The translations under genes were made by a program, and so were the position numbers. From NCBI GenBank assembly GCA_965153455.1, contig OZ234497.1, positions 14,680,302 through 14,744,301 of the forward strand: DNA of 64,000 nt. Reading direction: 5' to 3'. The notes below the pieces were generated by a model. It saw only the letters and a program-made list of their open reading frames with translations, ran no database searches and was not told the origin of the DNA. Origin of the DNA: Sphagnum compactum. Taxonomy: Eukaryota; Bryophyta; Sphagnopsida; Sphagnales. Of the stretch, positions 38,311 through 52,400 are shown piece by piece (the stretch's first letter is position 1; every line of letters begins with the position of its first letter).

Positions 38311-39269
38311 TTTTTTGCCAATTTTCTGATGCAGCTGAAGTGACAATCATCCATAAGAAGATTTAGCCAGATTTGGCAATGATAAAAAAATATGAAAATA
38401 AAATAAAATCTAGCATCCTTCTATATTTTTGGCTACTACAACTTAAAATAGAATCCGGCAGTTGATAAATGAAAATTGAGATTTTTTGAAATTTGGTCAC
38501 TAAAAAACTCAAAAAACACTAAATTTTCGCCAATTTGAAGAAAAAAATCATGATATGTTTCGCCCAAAACCCCCCCCCCCCCTCACTAGGGCATTGATAT
38601 GGATATAATTTCTGTGAAAAATAGCACTAGCTATATTCAAGCATTTATGATGTATTTCTTAATATTACTAGTTTGCACTTGGTTGACAAAAAACATTCTG
38701 GAGCATTAATGTGCACATTTGGTGGTGTACCCATATATCAAAAAGGATTATCTTTAATGTTAGGGGCACAATTGCCTGAACAAGAAAAGGGGGAAACAAA
38801 AACATCTAAAAGACACCAAAAAAACCCTTCAAGATACTATAACTCTGTAACTATTCTCAAGTTTCAACAGAAGCCAAAATATCATCATCTTTCCAAAATC
38901 CTCACATAAAAATAGACCTATTATTATTCATAACCTAGGTGCCAAAATCCCTTAAAAAGCTACTTATATTCTATACTGAATCTGAACACAATATCCTTGC
39001 CTTCTTGGTAGGCAAGGCCAATAAACACAACTTCTCAAACGATGTACTCCCCAAAAAGAAAATGCATTGGACAAATCCTCCTTTGTGGATGCATGCATGC
39101 ATGCCATTCGATTCCATATTCCCATATTTGATATCCATTGGATGCATTACCATGTATGCATCCATTCATCCATCCATTTTCCAACACATTTGGATATGCT
39201 CCTAACTGACTGTTTATATACCCAGGGTTTTTTTTTTTTTTCTCTTTTCCCCCAATCTTGTGCGGTAGG

Positions 39270-39345
39270 TGGAGTAGCAACCTGCTGGACCTTATTGTCT
39301 AGATTTGGCAAATTCAGACTTTTTCCCCCCTTCAAATATGGCGAC
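39270..39345 (-). repeat. Dispersed repeat copy, minus strand
   Basis: Read on the minus strand, this matches the intron-22 copy in the downstream gene: GTCGCCATATTTGA here against GTTGCCATAATTTGA there, then GGGGGAAAAAGTC, TTTGCCAAATCTAGA and GGTTGC in the same order. Confidence 0.6.
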
Positions 39346-39349
39346 TTGG

Positions 39350-39368
39350 GCCCACCCCCCACCCCCCC

Positions 39369-39402
<34 letters not shown>
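39350..39402. repeat. C-rich tract followed by (CA)n
   Basis: CACCCCCCACCCCCCCCCC then about fourteen CA units. Confidence 0.9.
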
Positions 39403-39405
<3 letters not shown>

Positions 39406-39914
39406 CCTTTGAAAGAGTTGGATGGCACTTTAGTTGCCACAATGCCAAAATTTGCCCCGCCAAAAAGAAAACACTATATACAAATAACATCAATTCTTTT
39501 AAATGCACACAAAATAATCATCCATACCCTTGACATATCTTCCAACGTTTTACATCCTTCTTTCATTGTATTAGTCACTTCATTTCCATAGAATCGTCAT
39601 CCATTTAATGTGTGTAGGACTTAATGGATTTTTCGCTTTCACATAGCTATCCATCCATCCATCCCTCCATCCCTCCCATGGACAAAATGTTTTGGTGTGA
39701 AAATTCATCCATAAGAAGGGATGAATTGGGGAGCAGAAATGTTTTGATAGGTATGCTATTCCCCCCACCCCCCAAAGAAAACAAATAAAATGGGGTAAAT
39801 CAATCAATAAATAAAAAGAAGCAAGCCAAGTAAGTAAACCCTAAACTCGTGCTCTCGATGAAAAAAAACCCAAAAATTACAAACACCCAGGCGAAGAAAA
39901 AAACCCCTCAAAAT

Positions 39915-40105
39915 AAGCGTTTACACTACGCTACAAATTACGCTGCAAAATACGTTACAAGCTAAAACTAGGCTGAAAAGTACGCTATAAGCTTAAAAAT
40001 ACGCTGAAGAGTATGCCACAAACGCTGCAAACTACAAACTATGCTGAAAACTACGCAAAAAATACGCTACAAACTACGCTGCAAACTACGCTACACTGCA
40101 AACAG
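39915..40105. repeat. Short tandem repeat, TACGCTACAAAC-type, before the MUN gene
   Basis: About a dozen imperfect 10-13 bp units of the form TACGCTGCAAAC or TACGCTACAAAC. They lie 300-490 bp upstream of the MUN-domain start codon, so in its promoter or leader. Related CAAACTACAAACTA runs occur in intron 1 of the same gene (about 41535-41566) and near 22895-22925. Confidence 0.85.
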
Positions 40106-40337
40106 AAGAGTGCGCAGCGAAGAGAAGGTTGCTACTTCTGTCGTCGTCTCCTCGTCTCCAGCGTTTCTCGATCGAGTCTTTGTAGCTGGAGCTTTTGTTG
40201 CTGCTTCATGGTTGCCTTCTCTTCTTCTCTGTCTTGGGCTGTTTGGCAACAGGAAGAAGATCTCGTTGTTGTTGCTCCGCTGGTATCTTTGTAGTTGTGT
40301 TTGATGTTGTCGTCGTTGTACTAGTTCTGCATTCGCC

Positions 40338-40374
40338 CGGGTGTGCGGGTGGGTGGGTTGGGGGGGGGGGGGGG
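40338..40374 (+). promoter_or_regulatory. G15 tract and GGG runs in the 5' leader, possible G-quadruplex
   Basis: CCCGGGTGTGCGGGTGGG continues with GGGTT and then fifteen G at 40360-40374, ending 32 bases before the MUN-gene ATG at 40407. If transcribed, the leader would carry at least four G-runs just before the start codon, the pattern of an RNA G-quadruplex that can restrain translation. Transcription of this stretch is inferred. Run length could be affected by sequencing. Confidence 0.45.
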
Positions 40375-40406
40375 ACGGACTCGGCAAGGAGAGGTTTGTG
40401 TTTGCA

Positions 40407-43400
40407 ATGGAGCGGCTTACTGATGTGGAGCTTTTACAACGGTATCGGCGAGATCGGCGTGAGCTTCTCAACTTCTTATTGGCTGCTAGCGTGATCAAGA
40501 AGGTAGTGATGCCGCCGGGTGCTGTCTCGTACGAAGATATCGACCTGGACCAAATCAGCGTCGACTATATCTTGGAGTGTGTTCGGAAAAGTGAGTCAGA
40601 AGTCTTTTTTTTCACCTTTTTGCTTCCATTCTTTTGTTTTGCCTCCATGATCCCTTAACGCAAATCCTTCTATTTTTTTCCTTGCAAAACTACTTCTTGC
40701 TTAGTCAAATATGCTTAGAACTTGTTTTTTTTGGGGGGGTTTTTCTTATATCTGTTTCTGGGATCTCAACACTACCCATTGCACCCATTTGCGGATTGTA
40801 GCTAGTTGACAGATTTCTGGGCTAACTCCCACTGCCAGTGTGTTAAGATGAGAGAAGAGCAGTCGCTTGGCAGAAGGAAGGAAGTAAGGGGGAACAACAA
40901 TGTAGGTTGTATGGGTAATTCAAACTGTGATTTATCGGGTAGCACCTGTCCTACATTGTCTCAGGAGTACACTTCTGAGATGATCATTTGGGATGCACAT
41001 CAGAGAAAAACTTATGTGCTTTTTTTGCTTTTTTACGATTTGCTTCTGGTAGTATGAAATAAATGTTCATGAATGTGGTGTATGTGTGTGAGTGTGTGTG
41101 CGTGCGTCTCTCTCTCTCTCTCTCTTTCTCCTTCATATTTTTCTCTCCCTTTTTTGTTTGTCCCTTTTTCTTCATGGTTTTGGGTTGTGTGTTTCCAGTA
41201 TCTCTCCAATGCCAGCCAACATACCATGGCTGGATCCTCCTCCTCCTCCTCCTGCTGTTACTTCCAGAAGAAAATGTGACAGATACACTCATTAAGCCTG
41301 CAGATTTTATTTTTGTTTTTTTCAGGGTGTGTTTTCATCAGCCACCTGAATCTTGAGCAGATTCTTATATCCTTCTCTACACCTACAGCATTCTTCAACC
41401 AGCTTACTGTAGAGAGGTATATACTGGGCAGATGCTGCTGCTGATGAAGTCAGTGAGGAGTAATTAGCAGCTATAATATTATGAAAAAAAGGTTTGTAGT
41501 TTGTGGCGTATTTTTGCAAACTCTGGATTTTCAAGCTTTGCAAACTACACTACAAACTACAAACTAGTAGGCAATCCAGCTATAATTTTTAAAGACAAGT
41601 TTTGAGCATCTAATTCCAGCAAGCACTGTTTTACCATCTTCCTTTCTTTGATGTGATGTCTTTTTCAGTTGTGGAGATATATTTCAGGAATGTACCCTTT
41701 AACCTTGAACTCTAGGTTTTTTGAACTTCCATTTGAAAGTCTGCTCAAAGGAGTACTATCTATGATTGATGATTAGGGTTTCATGTTTCATAGTGATGGG
41801 TAGCTGGGTGATGAAAAGCTTCACATCTCAGAGTTTAGAATAGTGGCTCCTATTCTGTACCAGTTGTGGGCCTTTCAATAAAGTGAATGTTTGATTGTTG
41901 TGGGTCTTTTTAATCTTCGGACAAATTTGATTCGGAGAGTTCACCCTACTAGACAATCAGACATCATCAGACTGATCAGGTAGTTCATTTCCCACATGTG
42001 CAATTTTCACCACATGTGGCTTGTTGTACATAGCAACTTACCAAGTATGGATGCTCCTAATCCTGCTTGTTTCATGGTGCAAGTTTTGTGAATTGTGCAA
42101 GCCAATTCCCAAGCTGCAAGATTATTCACCTTATGTATTCTTTGTTTTGTGTGCAGATGTTGCACTGGATCTCTCAGAGGCTATAAAAAGATATCATGAT
42201 GATCTCAACTTGCCACCTTCTGTAAGTTGTTCTGTTTTGTCTTGGAAATGCCCACAATACAATTGCCAACTCTAGAACCCTTAGGGCTTCTCTGTCCTCA
42301 GTGAAGAAGTGATGGTAACTATTGAGAGTCCTGGACCCAGCTGGCTGGTGAGTTCTTCAGTGACCAGCCTAGAGCTGTAGTTCTTTGGGCTGCCTCAGCA
42401 ACTTCTGGGAGGCAACCCACCAACTTATAGGTGGAAACAACACTGCTCTATTTACAGAGAGAAAACATTATGTTGGGTATTCACATAATGGCTGCATTTT
42501 CATCATGCAGGCTGGGAATGGGTTTGGAGAGGTTTACTTTCTAGTCACCCGCCCTGATTTTTCGGGCCCTGTGCCAAATCGGATACCCCCTAACAAGGCT
42601 GTTCCAGTCCAATCGACCCCACTTTCTGCAGTCTCCAAGAGGAGCCTATCACTCCATTCAACGCCTGAGGCAACTTTGGACATTGATGATGAGATTGATG
42701 ATTTTGATGACATGGATGACAGTGCCGTAAAACACCGGAAATCTTCTCTCAACAACAATATCAGCAATTTTGTCCTTAGCTTACCACCCTTTGAGACAGG
42801 TAGTCCTTTGAAGGTTGTGTTGAGTCCTTCTCTGTTCAAAAGTATATATGATGTGTGGAGTAGTTTTGTGTTGCCAGCTTACTTACTTCGTTTGGTGCCA
42901 AGTCTTTTGAGGTGCAAATTTCAAATTTCAGTTACGGGTGACTCTTTTCTCCATAGCTGTACCATATCATATACATTCAGTTGTGTGGTTGGTCAAGGTT
43001 AGGGTTTCTGGTGCAAAGGTTCATGGGTAATGCTTCTCAGGGTTCTGAACATAAGGGTTTTTGGGAACACATAATTTGAGACTTTCCCTTCCTCTATACT
43101 GTTCTGCAGGGCTATCAGACGACGATCTACGGGAAACAGCCTATGAAGTTCTCTTGGTTTCTGTGGGAGCTGCTGGGTATGGTTGTCTCTCCTCCCTTAT
43201 TGTTATGGTTCTTACAACCCCCTGTTAGGAGACTACAAGTGTTGGAAGGAGAAGAGACTAGAAGGGGCAAAGCAGGTGAATCAAGTAGTGTGCTTAGGAG
43301 CCATATGGTTTCCAGATATGTATTTGAGCACTGAGATGCTCATCATGTTCCAAGCTCAAAGCTTCAATGGGTTTCTGGATTTTGTGGTCAGACTGGGTTT

Positions 43401-46400
43401 TCCTGGGGAATAATGCCCATGGTCAATGCAATGGGGTCACAGAGAGAGAGGCTTTTTTGGCAGCAGATGGCTGGATCATGGGATTATTAATCACAGAGCA
43501 AGGTATCTAACTTTCTCCCTTGCATCTTTCCAGGGGTCTGATCTTGCCAACCAAGGAAAAGAAAGAGGAGAAGAAATCAAAGTTGGCCCAAAAATTCTCA
43601 AGAAGCAAGACTGACAAGTACCAACCACAACCGACACGTGCCCCTGGGCTTGCAGGCCTTATGGAAACCATGCGCACACAGTTAGAGGTATGCATGTGAT
43701 TTCTTTCAGTTGCCAATTTTCTCATACTAGCTCCCTCCTCCTGTTGATTAGACTATTTTCCATCTGTACAAAGTGAGGAGAAACCCACTCTTCTGAGGGA
43801 GCCACAACCCTCTAGTCAACCACTTTGCCTGTTCCACACATGTGTTCCCTGGGTATAACTAAGTAGGGTTTCTCAGCAAATGTACTAGTTCTGGAGGATA
43901 ACAATCCCCTGAGGACTAATGGGTGTCTTGGTCCTTGCTTGGAACTTCATACTAGCTGACTCTGGACCTGAACCATTTCTCAGATTAGCATCTTTTCAAT
44001 CTTCTTAGGGTGTGGGGTACTTTGTAGATTTCAGGAGCCTCAGATCGGCGGACTCGAGAAGCATTGTTGCATGCATCAGCTTCAAGAGTTGGGAAACGTA
44101 TGGACACACTGCTTGTGCCTTTGGAGCTTCTGTGCTGGGTTGCTCGTACGGAGTTCACAGACAAGAAGCTATTCATCCGATGGGAGAAACGGCAGGTAAG
44201 AGCCCCAACTCTCAAGTTTTCTCCAGTTCATTTGGACTTATTTTTTCCCCTCCTCTTCGGCACAGTTCACAATACTCTCCAAAAAATCAATAAACAAAAC
44301 AAAGAATAGTCTGATGTTTTATGTCTTTATTCGTTAAGGGGAAAAAAAGCCTTTTCTTCATTGCAGATCAATCTTTTGTTGGAGGGATTGTTAAATCATC
44401 CATCCCAAGCACTTGACCCCTCAGACCGCTCTGCTGTGGAACTCCGGGGCTTGATCTCTAAGCTTGAAGAAGCAGAGGTAAGCAATGTCTTTCTTCTTTT
44501 ATTTGTGCGCAAATCTGTAGCATCAAAAATTCTACACATGTATATGTAGTTGACATATAGGGAGAATTCTGTGTATCTCACCTATCTCAACCACAAATAT
44601 CTGAATATCTGTAGATGTCAGAGATTCTTACCTTGTGAAGGGTTTTTTTGGCAATTTGTTCCAGACACTCCCATCCCCTGCAGGTCCCGCTCAGCATGCT
44701 GAGAGCTTAAAGGCCATTCGAGTAGTGGCAACAGCACTTGCAGAGAGGGCAGGGCGTGGAGATCATACAGGTGAGGTTTGCCATTGGGTGGATGGCTACC
44801 ATTTGAATGTGCGAGTCTATGAAAAGCTGCTAATGAGTGTATTCGACATCCTTGACGAAAGCCATCTTGTGGAGGTACTTGTACTCAGCTGTTCCATTTT
44901 TTTCCTTTTGTTGAATCTTCTTTTTCTAAATCTACAAGAATGGCAATCCATAGTCTAATGGGTAGTTGAATCCATTCTTGCATTGCAAGCAGTGATGGGG
45001 CCACAAACCCAAGATAGCTACATGCAGTCGTAGGCAAGGGCATTTGGCAAGTATTTCCCAGTAATATCCAGGTGAGGTTTTTGGGCCAGATCTGCATTTG
45101 GATGCTGGATCTGAATGTGGTTATCAGTGATCTCAGGAGGTTGAAGAAATTCTGGAGATGCTCAAGTCAACGTGGCGCATTTTGGGAGTTACACAGACAA
45201 TACATGATATCTGTTACACCTGGGTCCTTTTCCGTCAGGTTAGTAGCATGTATGTATACAACTCCACCAGATGATTAGCAGAATTGCTAGAAGTCTCTGT
45301 GATTGCAGAGAGGGTTAACTTAGCCACAGGAGGGCTAGGAATGAGCCAGAGCTGGAACTGTAAAAATAGCTGTTCCTACTTTCTCTTTGATGTATGTGCT
45401 GAGCTGCTGACATGTTCATTTTGCAGTATGTTTTGACAGGGGAGCTCACTCTCCTGCAGCATGCGATGCACCAGATGAAGAGAATTGCGTCTGATGGTCA
45501 ACGTAGTACCCAAGAGCGGTTCTACATGAAAGGACTGCGGTCCACAGTGGAGGGACTTGAGGGCCCCCAGGAACTTTCTTATGTGCAGTCAGTGCTCACT
45601 CCAATAAAATCATGGGTGGACAAGCAGCTTGAAGACTACCACTTGCATTTCCTGGATGTATATATGAGACATATCCCTTCCCACTGTGGACCCAATGTTG
45701 CTGAAGTTTAGAATTTTGCTCCACATGTTAGTCATAAATAGAAGATGTTGGAGTGTTGTAGTTGGAACATTATGTGCATCTCATCATTTGGAGTTATTCC
45801 AGTTGCAAATGATTGTGGGGAAGGGAGGCAGTTTGCACCCTTGACTTTGAATCTGACTTTCGGAAACTGTCTTGATAATACAGTCACCACAGAAAATGGA
45901 GGTTCTTGTTATGGTGGCAATGGTTTCAGGTCGACTGATAGCGGATGAGAGTGAGCAAGCTGGGGTATGTATTTAGACCCTTAATTTTTATCATTGCTCA
46001 TCTTTCCTGTGAGTGCTATCTCCTGTATACTGGGAGTTCTGTTATGGGTTTGTTAGGTAAGTACTACCTTTTTGGGTCCATGCCATCCAAACCTATCCTT
46101 GGTATGGAAAGTCACATGGAAAGACATGAAAACCCAATTTGATTGGCATATATGATGCAGACCTCCTGAAGATGGGAACAACTTTTTTTTGCATTTCATG
46201 AGTTTCCATACCCTTCAACTTTCTCACATGATACAGGTAACACATGCATGCTGTGGGTTGATGTTGAACAGGTAACAAGAATAACATCAGTGGCCGAGAT
46301 GGCTGTGGTTGCTAAGCAGGCCGAGGACTATATCCGGTCTTCCATCAAGTTGGCTTACAACAGGGTGAGTCCAGTCACAAATTTCTCAAAATCTGGGCAC

Positions 46401-49400
46401 TGTAGTACACAATGGTTGTTATGTGTAGGAAGGGTTATGTCCGCTTATGTGAACAAACATTTCAGGAACTTCGCACAGTTCTCTGGAAATCTCAATTCCT
46501 GTATCATGGCATCATGGCATTCTTCTCCCTTGAAATTTTGTGGTTTGGTGGACATCCCTAACCTCAAACCTATATGCTTTGGGGCAGAGAAGCATATCTC
46601 AAATGGGTTCTATTGTGGGTATAGTTTTCAGTTAGGTAAGAAGTTGACAGTGGAGTATTGGATGTTTCAGCAAGTAACCCAACAGATATTCTTGATTGGA
46701 GGGGGTCTTGCAGGTATTGGAGGCACTTGATGAGAAGTTGGAAGTGGAAAATGTCCATCCATTGGCACTCCTTGCAGAGGAAGTCCAGACGCTCGCAAAG
46801 AATGATGCTCGTGTGTTTGCACCCATCCTCTCGAAGTGGCACCCAGAGTCAATTGCAATTTCTGCATGCCTCTTACACTCTCTGTACCGGAAAGAGCTGG
46901 TAAGAGACTTGTTGCATTTGGCATGAAGCCAAAATGCCCAACCAATGATCAGACCCTTGTTGACCAATGTATCATAGTCAACTGAGCTGTAATGATGGTC
47001 ACTGGTCAATCAACCCATAATGTGGAATCTTGGGTTGCACATCTCCTTTGGAGCTACCTTCTTCATGCTTATTGTGGAATGTGTTGTACAGCAAAAAAAT
47101 TTGTGCAAAATTTTGCATCTACACAACACTTTTTTTTTTGGGGTGGTGCAAGATTCCTTTTAAATGCCTTTTAGTTCACCACATTCTGAGGGCAAAAACA
47201 TATAAGTTGCCATATTTAGACACTGGATTCTTGGAGGTCACCAAAACATAGCAGAATTCTAGAAAGTGTCTACTGTCCTCTCTGACCTGTAGCCAAATTT
47301 GGCTTTTTCCTCTTGTGGATGGTTGCCACTGGGCTACATCACAAAATTCTAAGAAAACACCCTGGTGCTGTACTCTTGCATGGATAGATACATCATAAGA
47401 ACTAAGAATGTTTCATTGCTCATGAAGATAGCACATGAATATGTCTCGTAGAACATGCACATTAGAGCTTACTGTCATGGGTATGTCATTTGTCACTGGT
47501 GGGAGGGCAGAAACCATTTCTGGATGGAGTCTCACAACTTACAGATGATGTCACATCCGTGTTGCCGGCTGCTGACAGCTTAGAACAATTGTTGAAGGAT
47601 CTTGTTGCATCTGCCACAGAAGATGAAGCAGTCAAGCACACATTTGAGCAGCAGATGGTTGCATATCAGGTGATTATCTCTATTAAAAAAATGGATTACC
47701 AACCCAATTTTTATGATATAATTCCAACCCAGAGTTCTTAGTCATTTGTGATCTGATCAAAATCAGGTCACAAATGGTCAGTCAGTTGTGTACTTAATCA
47801 CCGGTTGAATTACAGAAACAAACCCTAAACCCACTGTTGGGAACTGATGATGAAGTTTAGCAGGGAATTCCAGTGTTCAGAATTAAGTTGGAGATTGTAC
47901 TAGTTTCCTGCAGCTTTCAGTATGCTACAAGTTCTCTGGATGCTGTTGAACTCATCCTTAGTTTTATTCTGTCTGGGTGTTTTTCCTTTCTTGTTGTCAC
48001 TCATGCTGTTACATTGTTAAGATTTTTGTGAATTAAGAGAATCATTAGGGAATAGTGATCCAATGCCTGAAGTATCAGGGATAAAAGCAAGTGAAATGGG
48101 TCGTATGAAGTAGTGATGCCCCCCAAAAAAATGATACTTTTGCAGTGTCTGGAAGCAGGCAGTTCTGAGTGTAGTAGCGACAGTGCCTGAGGCCCTGATC
48201 CTGATAGTGTTCAGATGATACCTACAGATATCTGGAACCTATGCATTTTCAAATTTAGCAGATACTGTTTAGTTCTTACACCCTTGTGAGTCTGTAATCC
48301 TCCAGTTTCTGGGCATGTGTGTCTTGCTGCATTTACCCTCCTAATGAATGCTAGCTGGAAAAATGGGGCAGGTTGAAGTTGTATCAGGCACTCTAATCAT
48401 GAGGTGGGTTAATGTGCAACTCTCACGTTTGTCTGATTGGGTGGATCGCACAATTGAACAAGAAGTATGTCCTCTGTCCTACCTTTGTGTTTCAATGCAA
48501 TCAGCAAGCTAATACTTTGTGTGTAAGGCTCATGACCACTTGCAGCATGGTTTCATGCCAGTTGTTACATAATCAGTCAATCCAGCTGTGATCGGTTTAG
48601 GGTTTAGGGTTGGCTTATCTGATGGGCTTGCTTATCTGTTGCTGTTGCACATGAATTGTTTCACATGGTGTTATGCAGAGGTGGCAGCCAATCTCTATGC
48701 AACAGCGATATGGAGAGTCAATTGTTGAAGTTTTCCGGATCATTGAAGAGGTAGATTCATATGTCCTTGAATCTGTAAATGGTTCCAGCTGCCTTCTTTG
48801 TCATGTGTGTTGAATTTCAAAGCCAGAAAGTCGAATTGCAGATACTTGGTGCTGCAGATCCACCAAGATTCCCACCAATTTCTCAACGTAGGGCCTACCA
48901 CCTTCCTTATGAGCCAAATGCGAAGGAATTTATTTGTTTTGGCCATTAGACTGTAAGCTCTGACTTACTCTTATGACATGAAAGATGTCATCGACCAGTT
49001 TCTTGCAGGTCTGGTGTGAAAAATCATGTAGAAGAAAATCTCAGTTTTTGCTTCACTTAGGGGTTGATTGCTTGCATTAGCACGGTTATTACCACGGCAG
49101 ATATGTGACTTAAGTCTCTCATTGACTAGTTTTTCTTGCTTCAATATGTAATGCTTTGGAGACCAAGAGAAACAAATGTTATGGTAGTTGTAACACAAAC
49201 TAAGCCAGCATTTTCATTCTTTGCAACATGGGGTGGTGGCCAGACAATAGAGCAGTTTTTCAACTTGAAGCTTCCAATGCGGATAATGCAGCTGAAAGGC
49301 CTCACGAATGGATTTGACGTTGCACTGCAGCAATACAGCAATAAAGTGGTTGCACAGTTAGGTGAGTTCCTAGTTGCATAGTATCTTTTCACGGCAGATA

Positions 49401-52400
49401 GATTAGTTCGGCAGTTAGCTAGCAACATATATGGTATATCACCAGTTGGGCATCGTTGCCAGTTTCCAAAAGAGGGACATGGGTCCTATATCTGGGTGCT
49501 CCTTGTGTCTCTGAAGGTTTGGGATCTGAAGGCCATCCCGCTTACTTACTAGGAAATGTCTGGACTCCTGACACCTTTAATGCTTTTTTCTGGATTTCTC
49601 ACAGGAGATAAGGCAGATCTAATCTCACCACCCCCAGGGTTGACCCGTTACAAGAAAGAAGTTGCCATTAAAGCCAGCAAGAAGAAAGGTGGTGACCCAC
49701 GGGACCCAGATGAGAGACGTTCCAGTGAAATCAACATGCTAACTACTGCCACACTCTGTATCCGCCTCAACACACTTCATGTGAGTGTATTGCAGTTCCC
49801 TTCTCCTTGTCTTGTTGGTTGGTTTTTCCAACACCCATGTCACACCCATATATACTCCATCGTGCCTCCCTTCACACCTTGAGCTAAGAGACAGGGGAGT
49901 GTGTTTATACTTTTATCTTGTGCAGTACATTTTAAGCCATGCGGACTTACTTGAAGACAACATCCAAGATCGGTGGGCTGTGAAAAGACCACAGGATGGT
50001 CCCAACCGGCCAAACAAGTCCCTTCCAAGTAAGTTGTCTGGCTTTATGGTGGTGGTTGAATGAGGCAATTCACATGAAGTGTGTTGAGGCAGATATAGAG
50101 TTGCCTGGTGTTATAGTTGGGTTTCCTCTCTCTCATGTCTGCTGAATGGTTACTGTCATGATGTTGGATCTGAAATGCCCATAACCTTATTATCAGCATA
50201 TCCTCTCCAACTCAGAGTAGGAGATTATATTGAGTTGCATTAGAATTCTTTCCCCAAAACCATTAAGCTCTTTCATGCCACAAGGAGTTTCTCATTACTA
50301 CAACAGTAGTGGAGAACTGAGGGGAGGAATTTTGTGAAGGAAATAGGTAAGAAACTCTTCCACTTTTGCGATTGCAGGGGCCACTTCCAACAATGTGGAG
50401 CATAATGGGAAAAGGGTTTTGGGGTCCCGACCGATGGATGAGCTTTCTGTGGCCTTTGAGGGCTCAAGAAAGGTGGTGAATATTGCCATTGACAAGATCT
50501 GTGAATTTACAGGTACTTCTTTCAGTCCTGTTCACAAACAGTTAGGTCAGTAACTTGCATCAGTGCATTAGACCAGGTAGAGCCAGAGATCAATGTCCAA
50601 CAGCTAATCCATCTTCAATGACGGCCTCTTGTAGAACAACTGGTCCTGAGTGCCAACTAAGTAGTCATGTCTTTGCCCACATGGCATCTGCTCGAACTCA
50701 GCACTTCAATGACTTTTTGCTGAACAACTGGCAATGTTGCAGGCACAAAGTTGATCTTTTGGGACATGCGGACTACCTTTATTGATGGCTTGTATAGTGT
50801 CAGTGTCTCACAAGCGCGCATGGACAAAGTGGTCAGCGCCCTTGACCCTGTAAGTTATCTCTATACCTTTGTGTCCATAATACACTATATATGCCATCAG
50901 TGGGTTATACTCTATTTGGCATCTGCTGTTCTGTTTGGGGTTGGGCGAGTTGAATATAGGGGTATTATGATCTAGTAACCCTAGGGTTGCTCCACCCCAC
51001 AAATGACTCCCTTCCAGTCCTGCTTTCTGCCTTGGCATTTTGGTCAACCAGGGATCTACATCACTGAGTCCTATGCTATTGTTAGGTAGCAGAGTCTTCT
51101 CGTCCATTGTACTCCTCTGCACCTTGTTGTACAAAAGTACAAACTAGGAACTGAAAAGTCAGAGGACTTGTTATGATGTTGCCTGTGAATGTGTCTATAC
51201 AAATATGTTACAGGTTCTGGGAGAGTTGTGTGAGGTGATTGTGGAACCCCTTCGAGACCGCATTGTCCTTGGACTTCTGCAAGCTTCCTTGGTATGTAGT
51301 CAACATCAAATTTCTTGCTGTCACTGCCAGTGTTCTTTTTTTTTGGGGTGAATTTTCACACTGTGGCAACCAAAAAAAACCTGGTGCAAAGTGTACAAAG
51401 GGTTTTATTTGAAAAAATATGCAAAAGTTGCCATAATTTGAGGGGGAAAAGTCAGAAGTTGCCATATTTAGAAAATAAACTCCTGGATGTTGCCAGAACA
51501 AAGCAGGATCCTAAAAATATATACCTTGCTTGCTGACTTTCAGCCAAATTTGGCTCATTCCTCTTGTTGATGATCACCAGTCCACTTGACGAAATTGAAA
51601 AAAAAAGCCTTTGATTACTGCGCCTATATGACACCACTCTAATAAGCTCAGTCCCAAGGCATTCACTAGTTTGGCTTACGTCTCTAGGATGATGAGCTAC
51701 AACTAGTCATCCATCACCTACATGCATCAGGAGCTATGGGTTCACAGTTCAATTTTTGGATACCAGGATCATATGCAGGATCTATTGCAAACTTCCCAAA
51801 TACTAAAAGAAAATCAGCCCCTTTGCATGCGTAGTTCTTAGAAACCTGTTGAAACCAACCCGGCAGAACCTGCTAAAACTGAAAATGGAAAAATCTTTGG
51901 CTGACTGAAGACGTGGATGTTGGCATCACATGATGCCAAAATGACATTTGACAGACATCAACAACTGGAGGGGTGTTTTGCATGTTTCAGGATGGGCTAT
52001 TGAGAGTGCTTCTGGATGGAGGACCAACAAGAGGCTTTGCACAAAGTGATTCTGCAATGCTTGAGGAGGATGTGAATGTGCTGAAGGTTTGTGGGTTTAG
52101 GATTTAGAGTGTGATTTGTTCATAGGTTGTCAAGTTTTCATTTTTAAGCTGCTACAGACCAGTTTACAGTTACAGTCCTGTTTCAGGTTTATTGGTTTCA
52201 CTGGGTCTGTGTTGGCTGGTCTGTAGGTCATGCATTCTTTGTGTTGTGTCAAATAGAATGCATGTTGCTGACAATAGTAACTGATGGGTGCCACATTTTT
52301 TGGATCAATACTTACGCAGGACTTTTTCATAGCAGAGGGTGATGGACTTCCACGTGGGGTAGTTGAGAATGCAGCTGCCCCTGTTAAACATGTTTTGAGC

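Larger units (their letters stand above)
37946..39914. other. Intergenic DNA with microsatellites
   Basis: A GC-richer patch at about 38020-38310 ends in (AGGGC)6. The rest holds a C run at 38570-38582, a C-rich then CA-repeat tract at 39350-39402 and CCAT-type repeats at about 39647-39680. A minus-strand copy of the dispersed repeat found in the downstream gene's introns lies near 39270-39345. No gene is recognised, and the 174-codon plus-strand frame at 39067-39591 runs through simple repeats. Confidence 0.6.

Noticed and set aside
39067-39591. 174-codon plus-strand frame
   Set aside because: Runs through poly(T), poly(C) and (CA)n; low-complexity translation and no homologous motif.
40091-40498. 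135-codon minus-strand frame
   Set aside because: Antisense shadow of MUN-gene exon 1 and its G-rich leader.
42534-42839. 101-codon minus-strand frame
   Set aside because: Antisense shadow of MUN-gene exon 3.
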